Shown here one piece after another: positions 11,804 through 19,831 of a stretch of 32,239 nt of DNA. Under the pieces are notes generated by a model. The model worked only from the letters and a program-made list of their open reading frames with translations. It was not told the DNA's origin and did not search any database. The DNA lies in assembly GCA_900318195.1 (NCBI GenBank), contig ONJR01000105.1, forward strand, positions 1-32,239. Direction: 5' to 3'. Both the position numbers and the translations under genes were made by a program. This DNA is from an uncultured Planctomycetota bacterium (GTDB taxonomy: Bacteria > Planctomycetota > Planctomycetia > Pirellulales > Thermoguttaceae). How positions within the stretch are numbered: the stretch's first letter is position 1; every line of letters begins with the position of its first letter.

Positions 11804-12719
11804 GGCTAAACTCCTCAATTCATGAAGATCGCTCTTCGCGACATTTCGGCGACGCGACGTCGCGCCGCACGAGTTCAAAACGCTCGAAAACACGGTCGAG
11901 CGTGCGTGTAAGCCGTACGCGCCGCGGCGGCGCATGGGCTCTATATAAATCGACGAAACGGCTAATACACACGCCAAAAAAAAGCGCGCGCGCCGATCGA
12001 AATGCGTTAATGAAAAATGAGACGCGCTAAGAATCCGCGCGGTTCCGAAATTCCAAACAACCGGTTTATTCGGAAAAACTCGCAATCCTACCGTGCTAAA
12101 GCGAACCGCGCGCAGGGCGCGCTCGCTCGCTACGTCTCGTATTTCACCGACCCGCGACTCGCTAGTTACCAAGCGCGACGCGTGTCAATATACAGTTTAA
12201 TCCCTTTGGCGCCAAAAGCGCAACTTTTATGGTAAGAAAAGCAAAAAAAGACAAAAAGTTTAACGATCGTAACAATTACATGCGCGGTCGTCAAACTTTT
12301 TTCACTTCTCTTTTACCTCGATTTCGCGACGGTTCGCTCGGTAAAAACTCGCGGTTCGATCGAGTAAACACGCGTTCCGATCAAGTTTCAAGTCAGATCG
12401 ACTTCGTCTAACAAGTTCGACCCGGGGGGCTTCAGTCCACGTTCTCTTTTTTGTATAATCGTAGCAGACTCGGCTGGGTCTCATTGGACGGCGGCGCGCG
12501 CCGATCTCGCACGTCGCGTCTAAAGTAACTACGCAAAACGCAAGCCACTGTTGCGGAAAAAATAAAATTTTTATAAAGTTCCCCATGAGAACGCGACGCT
12601 ATCCATTCGATAGTCTACGCCAAAATGAGTGGCGCGCAAGTTAGATTACAAGAGAAAAAAACGATTATACGCGCTAGACCGCGCGAGCGGTTGGCGCAAC
12701 GACGATACGAGGTCAAACG
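11804..12719. other. Long divergent intergenic region, rpoD / zinc-ribbon gene
   Basis: No convincing gene. On the rpoD side, a minus-strand TTATATA element (about 11942-11948) could belong to a promoter. On the other side, a plus-strand TATAAT (12454-12459) has only a poor -35 (TTCAGT, 17 nt away). A perfect 12-bp palindrome, TTTGGCGCCAAA, lies at 12205-12216. The open frame upstream of the rpoD start overlaps 11804-12172 but looks non-coding. Confidence 0.5.
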
Positions 12720-13460
12720 ATGCGTTACGAACTGCAATGCGAAAAATGCGGAAAAGCCTATCCGATCGAGACCCGACAAGCGGGAGGAGAGATCGAGTGC
12801 GAATGCGGCGCAACGCTCTCAATTCCGACTATGCTCAAAATGAAGCGACTGCCGGAGTGGAAAGAAACGCAAGACGCCAAGCAAGACGATAACGCGAAAG
12901 AGCAAAAGTCGGACGCGACGCCAACCGAGTCTGCGAATGAAACGAACGCGCAAGACGCGCAACCCGCAAAGAAGAAGCTCTCGGCAAGGCGACGCGCGCT
13001 ATTTGTAATATGCTCCCTTGTGACGATTGCCAGTCTCTTTGTCGTCGGTAAGAGCATAAAGGCGCCGCATCCGACTGCGGTCTTCTATAAGAACACAATC
13101 TACAGTCTAGGCGACGGTAGGGCTATCAAGCGCGACACGACCCCAATTACCATGGAAGACTACTGCTTCTACTTCGCGACCGACTTCTCTAACCCGAACC
13201 TGCCGACCGCTATAATCAACGACGCCTACGTCGACTATATGTCGTTTTACGCAGCGTACCAGTATTTCGATTACGTCAAAGATCTCAGAATGAGCGACAA
13301 CTTCTACGACAACTACGAGTCAATCAAGACGCGCAGATGGCTAAGACTAGGATTAGCGTCCCTCATAGCGATTCTCGCGCTCGCGGGCGCGCTCTTTGCA
13401 CTCTTCGCCCCGGAATCGACGAAGCAGGTTGGCGCAATGAGAGGCGCCGACTGGAGATAA
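12720..13460 (+). CDS. Zinc-ribbon protein with two transmembrane segments, unknown function
   Basis: A 246-residue protein. The N-terminus is a short zinc ribbon with cysteines at 7, 10, 27 and 29 (C-x2-C and C-x-C). A lysine/alanine/aspartate-rich, low-complexity linker (about 45-90) follows, then a membrane helix (about 93-110). A soluble segment rich in Tyr and Phe (about 115-200) and a second membrane helix (about 210-232) complete it. The topology would put the ribbon and the C-terminus on the cytoplasmic side, with the Tyr-rich part outside. AGGT precedes the ATG by 7 nt. It appears monocistronic and is followed by a terminator. Such ribbon/membrane hybrids are common in planctomycetes, but I recognise no family. 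Confidence 0.75.
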   Translation: MRYELQCEKCGKAYPIETRQAGGEIECECGATLSIPTMLKMKRLPEWKETQDAKQDDNAKEQKSDATPTESANETNAQDAQPAKKKLSARRRALFVICSLVTIASLFVVGKSIKAPHPTAVFYKNTIYSLGDGRAIKRDTTPITMEDYCFYFATDFSNPNLPTAIINDAYVDYMSFYAAYQYFDYVKDLRMSDNFYDNYESIKTRRWLRLGLASLIAILALAGALFALFAPESTKQVGAMRGADWR

Positions 13461-13489
13461 CGATCAAAGTCCCCTCCCCCACGCGACAG

Positions 13490-13526
13490 AAAACGCGACG
13501 CTTCTGTGAAACGTCGCGTTTTTTCA
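13490..13526. terminator. Intrinsic terminator, probably bidirectional
   Basis: AAAACGCGACG (13490-13500) pairs perfectly with 13512-13522 around an 11-nt loop and is followed by T residues on the plus strand. The minus strand also reads into TTTT. It lies between the 3' ends of the zinc-ribbon gene and the GH127 gene. Confidence 0.8.
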
Positions 13527-13546
13527 TTTAGGTTTCGGCGCGCAAG

Positions 13547-16500
13547 CTACCGCGTTTCGACTTGCCAATATACAGTATAACGATTCCGATTGAGTTCGAA
13601 GAACGGGCGGAAAGTGAGCGTGGAACCGTCGGACGTTGACGCGCCGTCTAGCTGGAATATCAAGCGTTCGAGGTCGACGGGCTGAAGGAGTTCGCTCAGG
13701 TTGCGCGTATCGGCAGTAATCTTCGGAGAGGGCAGACCTTTAAAATTCCACAATTTATTATTATGGTTCGTGTACCGTTCCTCTTCCGGGACGGGGTCTA
13801 GAACAGCCGCGAGGAGTATCGGACCGTACCGGAACGCCGTCATGCCGTCGCGGGACTCGTAGGCGTTGACCGCCATAGGCGCGGTAATTTCAAGGACGTC
13901 CCCATGCCGCCAGGTTCGCGTAACGGGGACGTATCCGTCGATCGGTTTTGCGTCGACCAACTCGCCGTTCACGCGGATCGTCATAGGCGCGGCGAGCCAG
14001 CCGGGCGCGCGAATCTGCAAGGTCGCGAGCGCTTCGCCTTCGATAATCGTAACGACGGCGCGCGGCTCATAGGGAAAATTCGTCTCCTGCTTCAGCTTGA
14101 TTCCCTTCTCGCGCCAGGTCGCTTGCGACGGTATCATAAGGTTCACGTAGAACGACCCGCCGTCTTGATAGTATATCATTTTATCGAGACGCGCCGGGTT
14201 CTCCATGCCTCCCAGGCAACAACACCAGAAGCTGTCGTCGCGCGTCGAGAAGAAGCGATAACTACCAGGAATGAAGGACGTGAAGTAACATTTTCCGTAG
14301 CCTTCATGGTTGTCCTGATCCTGCGAAGGATAGATCAAATTGAAGAGGGATTCTTCGAGATAGTCAATATATTTAACGTCGTGATTCCATGAATACAGCG
14401 TCTCGGTGAGCTTCATCATATTGAAGTTGCAGCACGTTTCGGTATTACTCGCCGCGAGCGGTTCGACGTCCTGCGCGCTAAAATGCTCGCCGATTCCCAT
14501 ACCGGAATTAGCGTACATACGACGCGCTCGACAGACGTCCCAGAAGAATTCCGCCGCGCGCTTGTAGCGCTCGTCGCCGGAAAATTCGTAGTAGGTCGCG
14601 CCGTTTTGAACCTCGGGAACATGCTCGTTGACGTGACGACCGGTAAGATTGTCTTCGCCGCGCGCGAGCGGTTCAAGAAGATCGGCGCGCAGAAATCGTC
14701 GCGCCACCGTAAACGCGTCCGGGTCGCCTGTGATCTCATAGAGCCAGAGCGCCGATTCCGCAACGCCGCCATGTTCGCAAAAGAGCAAACGTTGCATTTC
14801 CTCGTACGTCAACTTATCCGTCTGAAACTTGAGCCAATGTACGAATCGCGTCGCCATATCGAGCGCCGTTTCGTTGCCCGTCGCCTGGTAAACCTCAATC
14901 AGCCCCTTAAAGACCTTCTGCACGCCGTACAAGCAGTCCCAAATCCCGCCTACTTGATACTCGTTCACTTCAAAATCATGAGGGCGATCAAAGATCTTCT
15001 CGACGACGCGCTTTTCGTCGAGACCGCCGAGAAAGCCGCTCGGACGTTGCGTCTGCGCTAGCTCCGAAACGACGTAGTTCATTTTATCGAGGTACGCGCA
15101 ATTACCTGTCTTGCGATACATGAGCGCCGCCGCCGAAAGCCAATGTCCGACGCCAAATCCACAAGAGTCCCATGACTCCCAGCCGCCGTAACGTTCGGCT
15201 TTCGGCGTTAAACCGGCGGCAATGAAATGACCGGCGCAAAGACGATCAAGATCCAACGTTAGAAGGTTCGCCTCGTTGTCGTCCCTCATGGTCTTAAAAA
15301 GCCCGGGAAGGAGGTCGACGTCGGAATCGGCAAGCATACTGCCGCTCTTAAGAGCGCGCGGACTAAATACGAAAGCGCGAGACGCCGACGCGCCGTCTGA
15401 CGTCGTTACGCGCAACTTTACCGTAGAACCCGACAAAGGAGTCGAATCGTCCAAGACGCGTTCCAGCCGCCGTCGTAAAAATACTGCGCCCTCGACTCGA
15501 ACGTCTTCAGTAGTGAGAGCGATCGACGAACCGGTCGAATCGAAGAGTTCCATAACGAGCGTGAGATCAACCGGCGACGACGAATCGTTCGACACGCAAA
15601 ATTCGCCAAAGATCGCGCGCGCGTTATTCCAGCGCGAGCTACCCCTATGACTAATCGCAAGCTCGGGAATTAAGGAATCGGAAACGACCTTGACCTGGGC
15701 GCGAGCGGGTTCGGACGCGCCGGTAAAACCGAGCGCCTCGTAATCGCCGACGCTAGACTGCGCCGTCTCGTCCAAACGCCAAACGACCCCGCAAACGCGA
15801 CGCGAACCGTCCGCGTCGCCGACTTCGACCGTGTAAGGAAGCGTCGGCGCGACTCCGAAGGCGGTCGAAACTTCAATCTGTGTCAGAACGTGAGAGTCGG
15901 GACTACACGACGCCATTGCGTCGAGTATCTCGCGCTGATCGAGCGCGCGGTCGTAGAGGCGGAAATCGTCGAGCGAACAACATAGATTCGGATCGTGCGC
16001 GTACTGACTTTTACCGATATAATTGCGCGAACCGTTCGGAAGAATCGAGGCGAGAGTATGATCGGCGCCGTACTGGAACGCCGCGAGACGACCGTTAAGA
16101 TACAGCTCGAGCTTGGCGCCCCGCTGAACCGCCGCCACGTGCGTCCATTCGTTAAGCGGAAACTGCGTCGACGTCGAAATACGTTGTTCGCCTGCCGTGC
16201 TATTCGTCGTGATCGCAAACTGCGTCTTGCCGCCCGTATCGGTCGTCGCTGGAGCCAAGTACATATTGACCCGCTCGTTCGCGCCGAAGTCAAAGAGGCG
16301 ACCGTACGCTACGTATTTCGGCAAACGCGTCCACATCAGAACCGACATATCGGAAAGAGAAGAAACGACGTCCGAAGGAAGCTCAACGTAACCGTCGGAA
16401 GAACTTTCATTGAGAATAAGCCCGGCGCCGACCCGACCGGCGCCGAGTTGCGCGCCGCGTCCGTGAAGAACGCATCCGCGACCGGAGCCGGAACGATCCG

Positions 16501-16657
16501 GCGCTACGCCCTCGGATACCGACTCAAAGTCGTACCACAAGATCGGAGTCGGCGACTCGGAGACTGGAAGCGAACGCTCGGATGCGGTCGCCGCAGCGCA
16601 GAACGTCGAAATCGCTACGAACAACGTCCATGCGCGCAGAAAGGTTGTATATGTCAT
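13547..16657 (-). CDS. Secreted GH127 beta-L-arabinofuranosidase with N-terminal LamG
   Basis: A 1036-residue exported glycosidase (signal peptide about 1-27). Residues about 40-255 form a LamG/laminin-G module (ILWYDFES start, DDFRLYDRAL end). A bacterial Ig-like segment (about 260-330) follows, then the DUF1680/GH127 alpha-alpha barrel. GH127 enzymes release beta-L-arabinofuranose using a cysteine nucleophile and a Zn site. Both signatures are present: ETC at 740-742 and FWCC ending at C812-C813, with C812 matching the known nucleophile. Unusually, a further cysteine follows each site (C743, C814). It starts 4 nt after the GH51 gene stops; GGAGAAG overlaps the end of that gene and supports this ATG over one 36 nt upstream. 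Together they form an arabinan-utilisation operon. Confidence 0.88.
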   Translation of the reverse strand: MTYTTFLRAWTLFVAISTFCAAATASERSLPVSESPTPILWYDFESVSEGVAPDRSGSGRGCVLHGRGAQLGAGRVGAGLILNESSSDGYVELPSDVVSSLSDMSVLMWTRLPKYVAYGRLFDFGANERVNMYLAPATTDTGGKTQFAITTNSTAGEQRISTSTQFPLNEWTHVAAVQRGAKLELYLNGRLAAFQYGADHTLASILPNGSRNYIGKSQYAHDPNLCCSLDDFRLYDRALDQREILDAMASCSPDSHVLTQIEVSTAFGVAPTLPYTVEVGDADGSRRVCGVVWRLDETAQSSVGDYEALGFTGASEPARAQVKVVSDSLIPELAISHRGSSRWNNARAIFGEFCVSNDSSSPVDLTLVMELFDSTGSSIALTTEDVRVEGAVFLRRRLERVLDDSTPLSGSTVKLRVTTSDGASASRAFVFSPRALKSGSMLADSDVDLLPGLFKTMRDDNEANLLTLDLDRLCAGHFIAAGLTPKAERYGGWESWDSCGFGVGHWLSAAALMYRKTGNCAYLDKMNYVVSELAQTQRPSGFLGGLDEKRVVEKIFDRPHDFEVNEYQVGGIWDCLYGVQKVFKGLIEVYQATGNETALDMATRFVHWLKFQTDKLTYEEMQRLLFCEHGGVAESALWLYEITGDPDAFTVARRFLRADLLEPLARGEDNLTGRHVNEHVPEVQNGATYYEFSGDERYKRAAEFFWDVCRARRMYANSGMGIGEHFSAQDVEPLAASNTETCCNFNMMKLTETLYSWNHDVKYIDYLEESLFNLIYPSQDQDNHEGYGKCYFTSFIPGSYRFFSTRDDSFWCCCLGGMENPARLDKMIYYQDGGSFYVNLMIPSQATWREKGIKLKQETNFPYEPRAVVTIIEGEALATLQIRAPGWLAAPMTIRVNGELVDAKPIDGYVPVTRTWRHGDVLEITAPMAVNAYESRDGMTAFRYGPILLAAVLDPVPEEERYTNHNNKLWNFKGLPSPKITADTRNLSELLQPVDLERLIFQLDGASTSDGSTLTFRPFFELNRNRYTVYWQVETR

Positions 16658-16661
16658 GTCG

Positions 16662-18764
16662 TTACTTCTCCGGAGCGAACGCGGACGCGTCAAAGGAAAT
16701 AATCGCGATCGCGTGCGGTGGAACGATTACTTTGCCGTCCTTGACCGAGAGCGCGATCTCCTCAGGCACAACGCTGTTTTCACGTCCGACGTCGTTATAA
16801 TCGTCAGGGGAGGAGCCGCGCAAGACGTTCGCGCGGAGCTCGCCGTCGCGTAGCGTTTGCTCGCCGTATTTGAGCGCGATCGCGGTCGTTTGTTCAGGAT
16901 CCTTATTAACGAGCGCGGCGACGAAATGATCGCGCGCGTCGTTGCAAGTCAAAACGACGTCCGCGCGCTGCGTCGCACGACCTTTGAATTCGAGCAAATC
17001 GGAGTCGAATTCGATCGGAACGTAGTTGCGTTCGAGCAGATCGGAATAGAGTTTAAAGACGTAGAAAGTCGTTCGTTTAACGATCCCTTCGGGGTAAACG
17101 TACAGCGCGCCGCGCGCGTTCACAATCGGCGAAAAGCAGGCGATTTTAACGTCCTCGCAATGCCGCAAGCACGTGTTGAGAAAACACGCGGAAAAGACCG
17201 CGTCCGCCATTGTGTACGTCTTGTTATTGTCGTTCTCAGCGCGCGCGGGAATATCGAGATGTTTAGGATCGCCTATTCCGGGATGCCGCCAGCCGCGAAG
17301 GTTCCACTCGTCGAACGCTATCTTGACGCGACCGCGATAACCCGTTTGATCCAGCATATTAATCGTACGCGCAATATCCTTTTCAGGCGCGTCCGTTCTC
17401 ATCATGCATTCCAAATAAGGCGCGGGGGGCGCCGTCTGGCTAGCGTCCCAGTATCCGTGGATCGATACGTAGTTGAGGTAGCGACCCGCCGTTTGAAGGA
17501 GCGGAATCGTCCAATTTTCATAGGGTAGCGCGGCGGCGAACAGTTCAATATTGGCGTCCGTGTTCTGCATGAGCTTCGCCGCTTCGCGCACGAGCGGTCC
17601 CCACTCGGCGACCGTCTTCGCGCCCATCTCGTGCCCGCCCCAGTTCTCGTTGCCTATGCTCCAATATTTTACGTTAAAGGGCTCCTCGTAACCGTGCCTC
17701 TGCCGCATTCGACCATATTTGCCGACGGAAAGATTACAATATTCTACCCAGTCGCTCATCTCCTCGATCGTGCCCGTGCCGGCGTTCGTACAGATATACG
17801 GTTCCGCTCCGATAAGACGGCACCATTGCACGTATTCCGCCGTGCCGAACGTATTCGGATCTTCTACGTGCCAAGCCTTATCCCACGTCGGTTCACGGTC
17901 GGGTCCGACCCCGTCGAGCCAATGGTACGCGGAAACAAAACAGCCGCCCGGCCAACGGACAATCGGTATGCGCAATTCACGCAACGCGTCAAGCACGTCC
18001 ACGCGATACCCGCGCTCGTCCGCAAGCGGAGAACCGGGCTCGAATATCCCGCCGTAGATCTGACGGTGAAAATGCTCGATGAACTGTCCGAAGATCATGC
18101 GGTCGTATTCGAGCGTCTTAAAGGTCGGAGCTATCGCGAGCGTATTGAGAGGGAAGACGTCCTCGGCGGAATCGCACTGCACGATGTGATCCAATTTAAT
18201 ATGCCCCCAGTCGCCGCCGGCTTTCTTATCGTATATGACAATGCGCGCTTTTTGACCTTCATATTGCGACACGTCCCAAACGCGCTTTTCAAGCCCCTCG
18301 TGACCTTGACGAGAGACCGAAAACAAGCCCGTCTCGCTCGCAACCTTCGCGTCCCCGACAAATAAATCGACGCCCGTCTCGCCGGGGAACGCGCCGCCGC
18401 CAATGTAAAAGACGATGCAAGAGCGTTCGATCGTAAACTCGGGAGACTCCAGCGTTCCCGTCGCGGCGTCGCGCGTGGGAGACGCGTACGTATTAACTAA
18501 CTGAACGCCCTTATGATTGAAGACGGGTCCCATACCGCCAGGAACGGTCGCGCTCGCTGGCTTATCCCCGAACGCGTCGCCCGTTACGCGCCAATCGCCG
18601 TAGCTCTCCGCTTCAAAATCGGCGACGGTTATCGGCGCGCGAGTCGCCGCCGACGCTCGACGGACGTTGCACGCGAGCGTCGTTACCGCGAAAACGAGCA
18701 GTAACGCAAGAAGATTTAAACAAGCGCGGCGACGCGCGCTGGACTGGGATGCGCTGTGTGTCAT
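16662..18764 (-). CDS. Secreted GH51 alpha-L-arabinofuranosidase with N-terminal beta-sandwich
   Basis: A 700-residue exported enzyme that removes alpha-L-arabinofuranosyl residues from arabinans or arabinoxylans. A signal peptide covers about 1-39 (ASA|A). Residues about 46-205 form a beta-sandwich resembling the N-terminal module of planctomycete GH32 levanase-type proteins (DFEAESYGDW, GTLESPEFTI, IGGGAFPG, GHIKLDHI). The catalytic barrel starts about 210. The acid/base is E373 in SIGNENWGG and the nucleophile is E486 in AFDEWNLRG; both match GH51. AAGGAAA precedes the ATG. It is the first gene of the operon with GH127. A cysteine in the signal region (TLAC) is a poor lipobox, so lipidation is doubtful. 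Confidence 0.9.
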   Translation of the reverse strand: MTHSASQSSARRRACLNLLALLLVFAVTTLACNVRRASAATRAPITVADFEAESYGDWRVTGDAFGDKPASATVPGGMGPVFNHKGVQLVNTYASPTRDAATGTLESPEFTIERSCIVFYIGGGAFPGETGVDLFVGDAKVASETGLFSVSRQGHEGLEKRVWDVSQYEGQKARIVIYDKKAGGDWGHIKLDHIVQCDSAEDVFPLNTLAIAPTFKTLEYDRMIFGQFIEHFHRQIYGGIFEPGSPLADERGYRVDVLDALRELRIPIVRWPGGCFVSAYHWLDGVGPDREPTWDKAWHVEDPNTFGTAEYVQWCRLIGAEPYICTNAGTGTIEEMSDWVEYCNLSVGKYGRMRQRHGYEEPFNVKYWSIGNENWGGHEMGAKTVAEWGPLVREAAKLMQNTDANIELFAAALPYENWTIPLLQTAGRYLNYVSIHGYWDASQTAPPAPYLECMMRTDAPEKDIARTINMLDQTGYRGRVKIAFDEWNLRGWRHPGIGDPKHLDIPARAENDNNKTYTMADAVFSACFLNTCLRHCEDVKIACFSPIVNARGALYVYPEGIVKRTTFYVFKLYSDLLERNYVPIEFDSDLLEFKGRATQRADVVLTCNDARDHFVAALVNKDPEQTTAIALKYGEQTLRDGELRANVLRGSSPDDYNDVGRENSVVPEEIALSVKDGKVIVPPHAIAIISFDASAFAPEK

Positions 18765-18853
18765 CGTTGAATTTCCTTGTTATATAGCGTCGTTCGCCGC
18801 GCGCGAACGCAACGGCGTGGGAACGCGGCGCCGTACCGCGTACGTACCCCCTA

Positions 18854-18881
18854 ATTGTAATGGGCGCAACGTTCAAAACAA
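18854..18881 (-). promoter_or_regulatory. Candidate promoter of the GH51-GH127 operon
   Basis: On the minus strand TTGTTT (18876-18881) and TACAAT (18854-18859, five of six matches) are separated by 16 nt. The predicted start is about 80 nt before the GH51 ATG. The segment CAACGTTCAAAACAAGTTG (18868-18886) covers the -35 and has inverted CAAC/GTTG ends, a possible operator. Confidence 0.4.
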
Positions 18882-18990
18882 GTTGCAAAATGAAAACAAT
18901 GACCAAAAGGTCGCGCTAAATTAAAAAACGCCAACAAAACATTTTCAGAAGTAAAATTTTTTGTCCGATCTCAAAATCGTATGGTCGATG

Positions 18991-18996
18991 TATAAT
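18991..18996 (+). promoter_or_regulatory. Candidate -10 box of the UmuD-like gene
   Basis: A perfect TATAAT preceded by TG lies 76 nt upstream of the start codon. No convincing -35 is seen at 16-18 nt spacing, so activation or an extended -10 type of recognition may be used. Confidence 0.4.
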
Positions 18997-19072
18997 AGTA
19001 ACGAAGAAACGCGACGCAACATATGCAATCGTCGCGCGAATCAAGATTACCAATTTAGTCGAGGAGACAAGT

Positions 19073-19816
19073 ATGGCAAAAGCGCCGTTGAGCAAAAAGG
19101 CGCCGCGTGCGTCTGCAAGCCAAGTAACGCGTAAGAGCGTTGCGTCGAAGGTAACGACAAAGTCGGCGACCAAACCGACGAGCAAGTCAAAGGACGTCAA
19201 ATTAGAGCAAGCGAAAAAACGGAGCGCGACCAAACGGTTCGTCGCAACTCAAAAACCGATCGACGAGCCGCGCGAGGAAAAGGATACGACGAAAAAGGAC
19301 GACGCTAGCAACGTCGTCAAGCGCAAAGTCGGTCGACCGAAAGGGTCGGGAAAGTACGGCGAGCCGATCAAGTCCGTGCGGATACCAATCTCGCTTGCTG
19401 ATCTGCTAGAATCCTACATCGAGCGCAAGGGCTTCGTCGTGCCGATCTACGATTCGCTCGTTCAGGCGGGATTTCCGTCCCCGGCGGAAGACGTAAATTG
19501 CGAAAGTCTCGATCTGGGCGCGTTCCTTATTCCAAACCCTGCCGCGACCTTCTTTATCAGAGCGACTGGAGAATCGATGCGCGACGCCGGAATATACCCG
19601 AACGACATACTCATTGTCGATCGTAGTCTTGAACCGGTCAACGGCGACGTCGTTATTGCGGCGCTCGACGGAGAATTCACCGTTAAACGGCTGTTTAAGA
19701 CCGGAGCGCGCGTCGAATTGCGACCTGAAAATCGCAAATTCCGACCGATCTGCGTAACAGAAGAAATGGACTTCACCGTCTGGGGAGTCGTTAAGAAGGT
19801 CATTCACAGCCTCTAA
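19073..19816 (+). CDS. UmuD-like S24 self-cleaving protein with AT-hook N-terminal extension
   Basis: A 247-residue protein whose second half is a UmuD/LexA-type S24 serine peptidase. Cleavage would be at A132-G133 in VQAGFPSPAED, the nucleophile is S168 (GESM) and the general base is K205 (EFTVKRL). The spacings (cleavage residue to Ser 36, Ser to Lys 37) equal those of E. coli UmuD (C24, S60, K97). The first 80 residues are Lys/Ser/Ala-rich, like a histone tail. An AT-hook core GRPKGSG (87-93) follows, then SVRIPISLADLLESYIERKG, resembling a ribbon-helix-helix strand and helix. E. coli UmuD has only about 24 residues before the cleavage site. GAGGAG precedes the ATG. No umuC follows; a DNA methyltransferase gene starts 15 nt later. 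Probably damage-responsive, but the partner is unknown. Confidence 0.85.
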   Translation: MAKAPLSKKAPRASASQVTRKSVASKVTTKSATKPTSKSKDVKLEQAKKRSATKRFVATQKPIDEPREEKDTTKKDDASNVVKRKVGRPKGSGKYGEPIKSVRIPISLADLLESYIERKGFVVPIYDSLVQAGFPSPAEDVNCESLDLGAFLIPNPAATFFIRATGESMRDAGIYPNDILIVDRSLEPVNGDVVIAALDGEFTVKRLFKTGARVELRPENRKFRPICVTEEMDFTVWGVVKKVIHSL

Positions 19817-19831
19817 CGCGCGATTTTTAAC

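Larger units (their letters stand above)
18765..19072. other. Divergent intergenic region, GH51 operon / UmuD-like gene
   Basis: This 308-nt gap holds divergent promoters. Candidates are listed at 18854-18881 (minus) and 18991-18996 (plus). No gene fits. I see no E. coli-type LexA box (CTGT-N8-ACAG). Confidence 0.55.

Noticed and set aside
12205..12216. TTTGGCGCCAAA palindrome as an operator
   Set aside because: It is only 12 bp, in a long gap with no clear promoter beside it; a chance occurrence is likely.
12454..12459. Perfect TATAAT upstream of the zinc-ribbon gene as a confirmed promoter
   Set aside because: No adequate -35 box, and it is 260 nt from the start codon; noted only in the intergenic description.
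18668..18680. Lipoprotein signal in the GH51 enzyme (TLAC)
   Set aside because: The residue at -3 does not fit a lipobox, and an ordinary signal peptidase site (ASA) lies just after.
18900..19072. SOS box upstream of the UmuD-like gene
   Set aside because: No E. coli or Gram-positive LexA consensus is seen. Planctomycete LexA motifs may differ, so damage regulation stays open.
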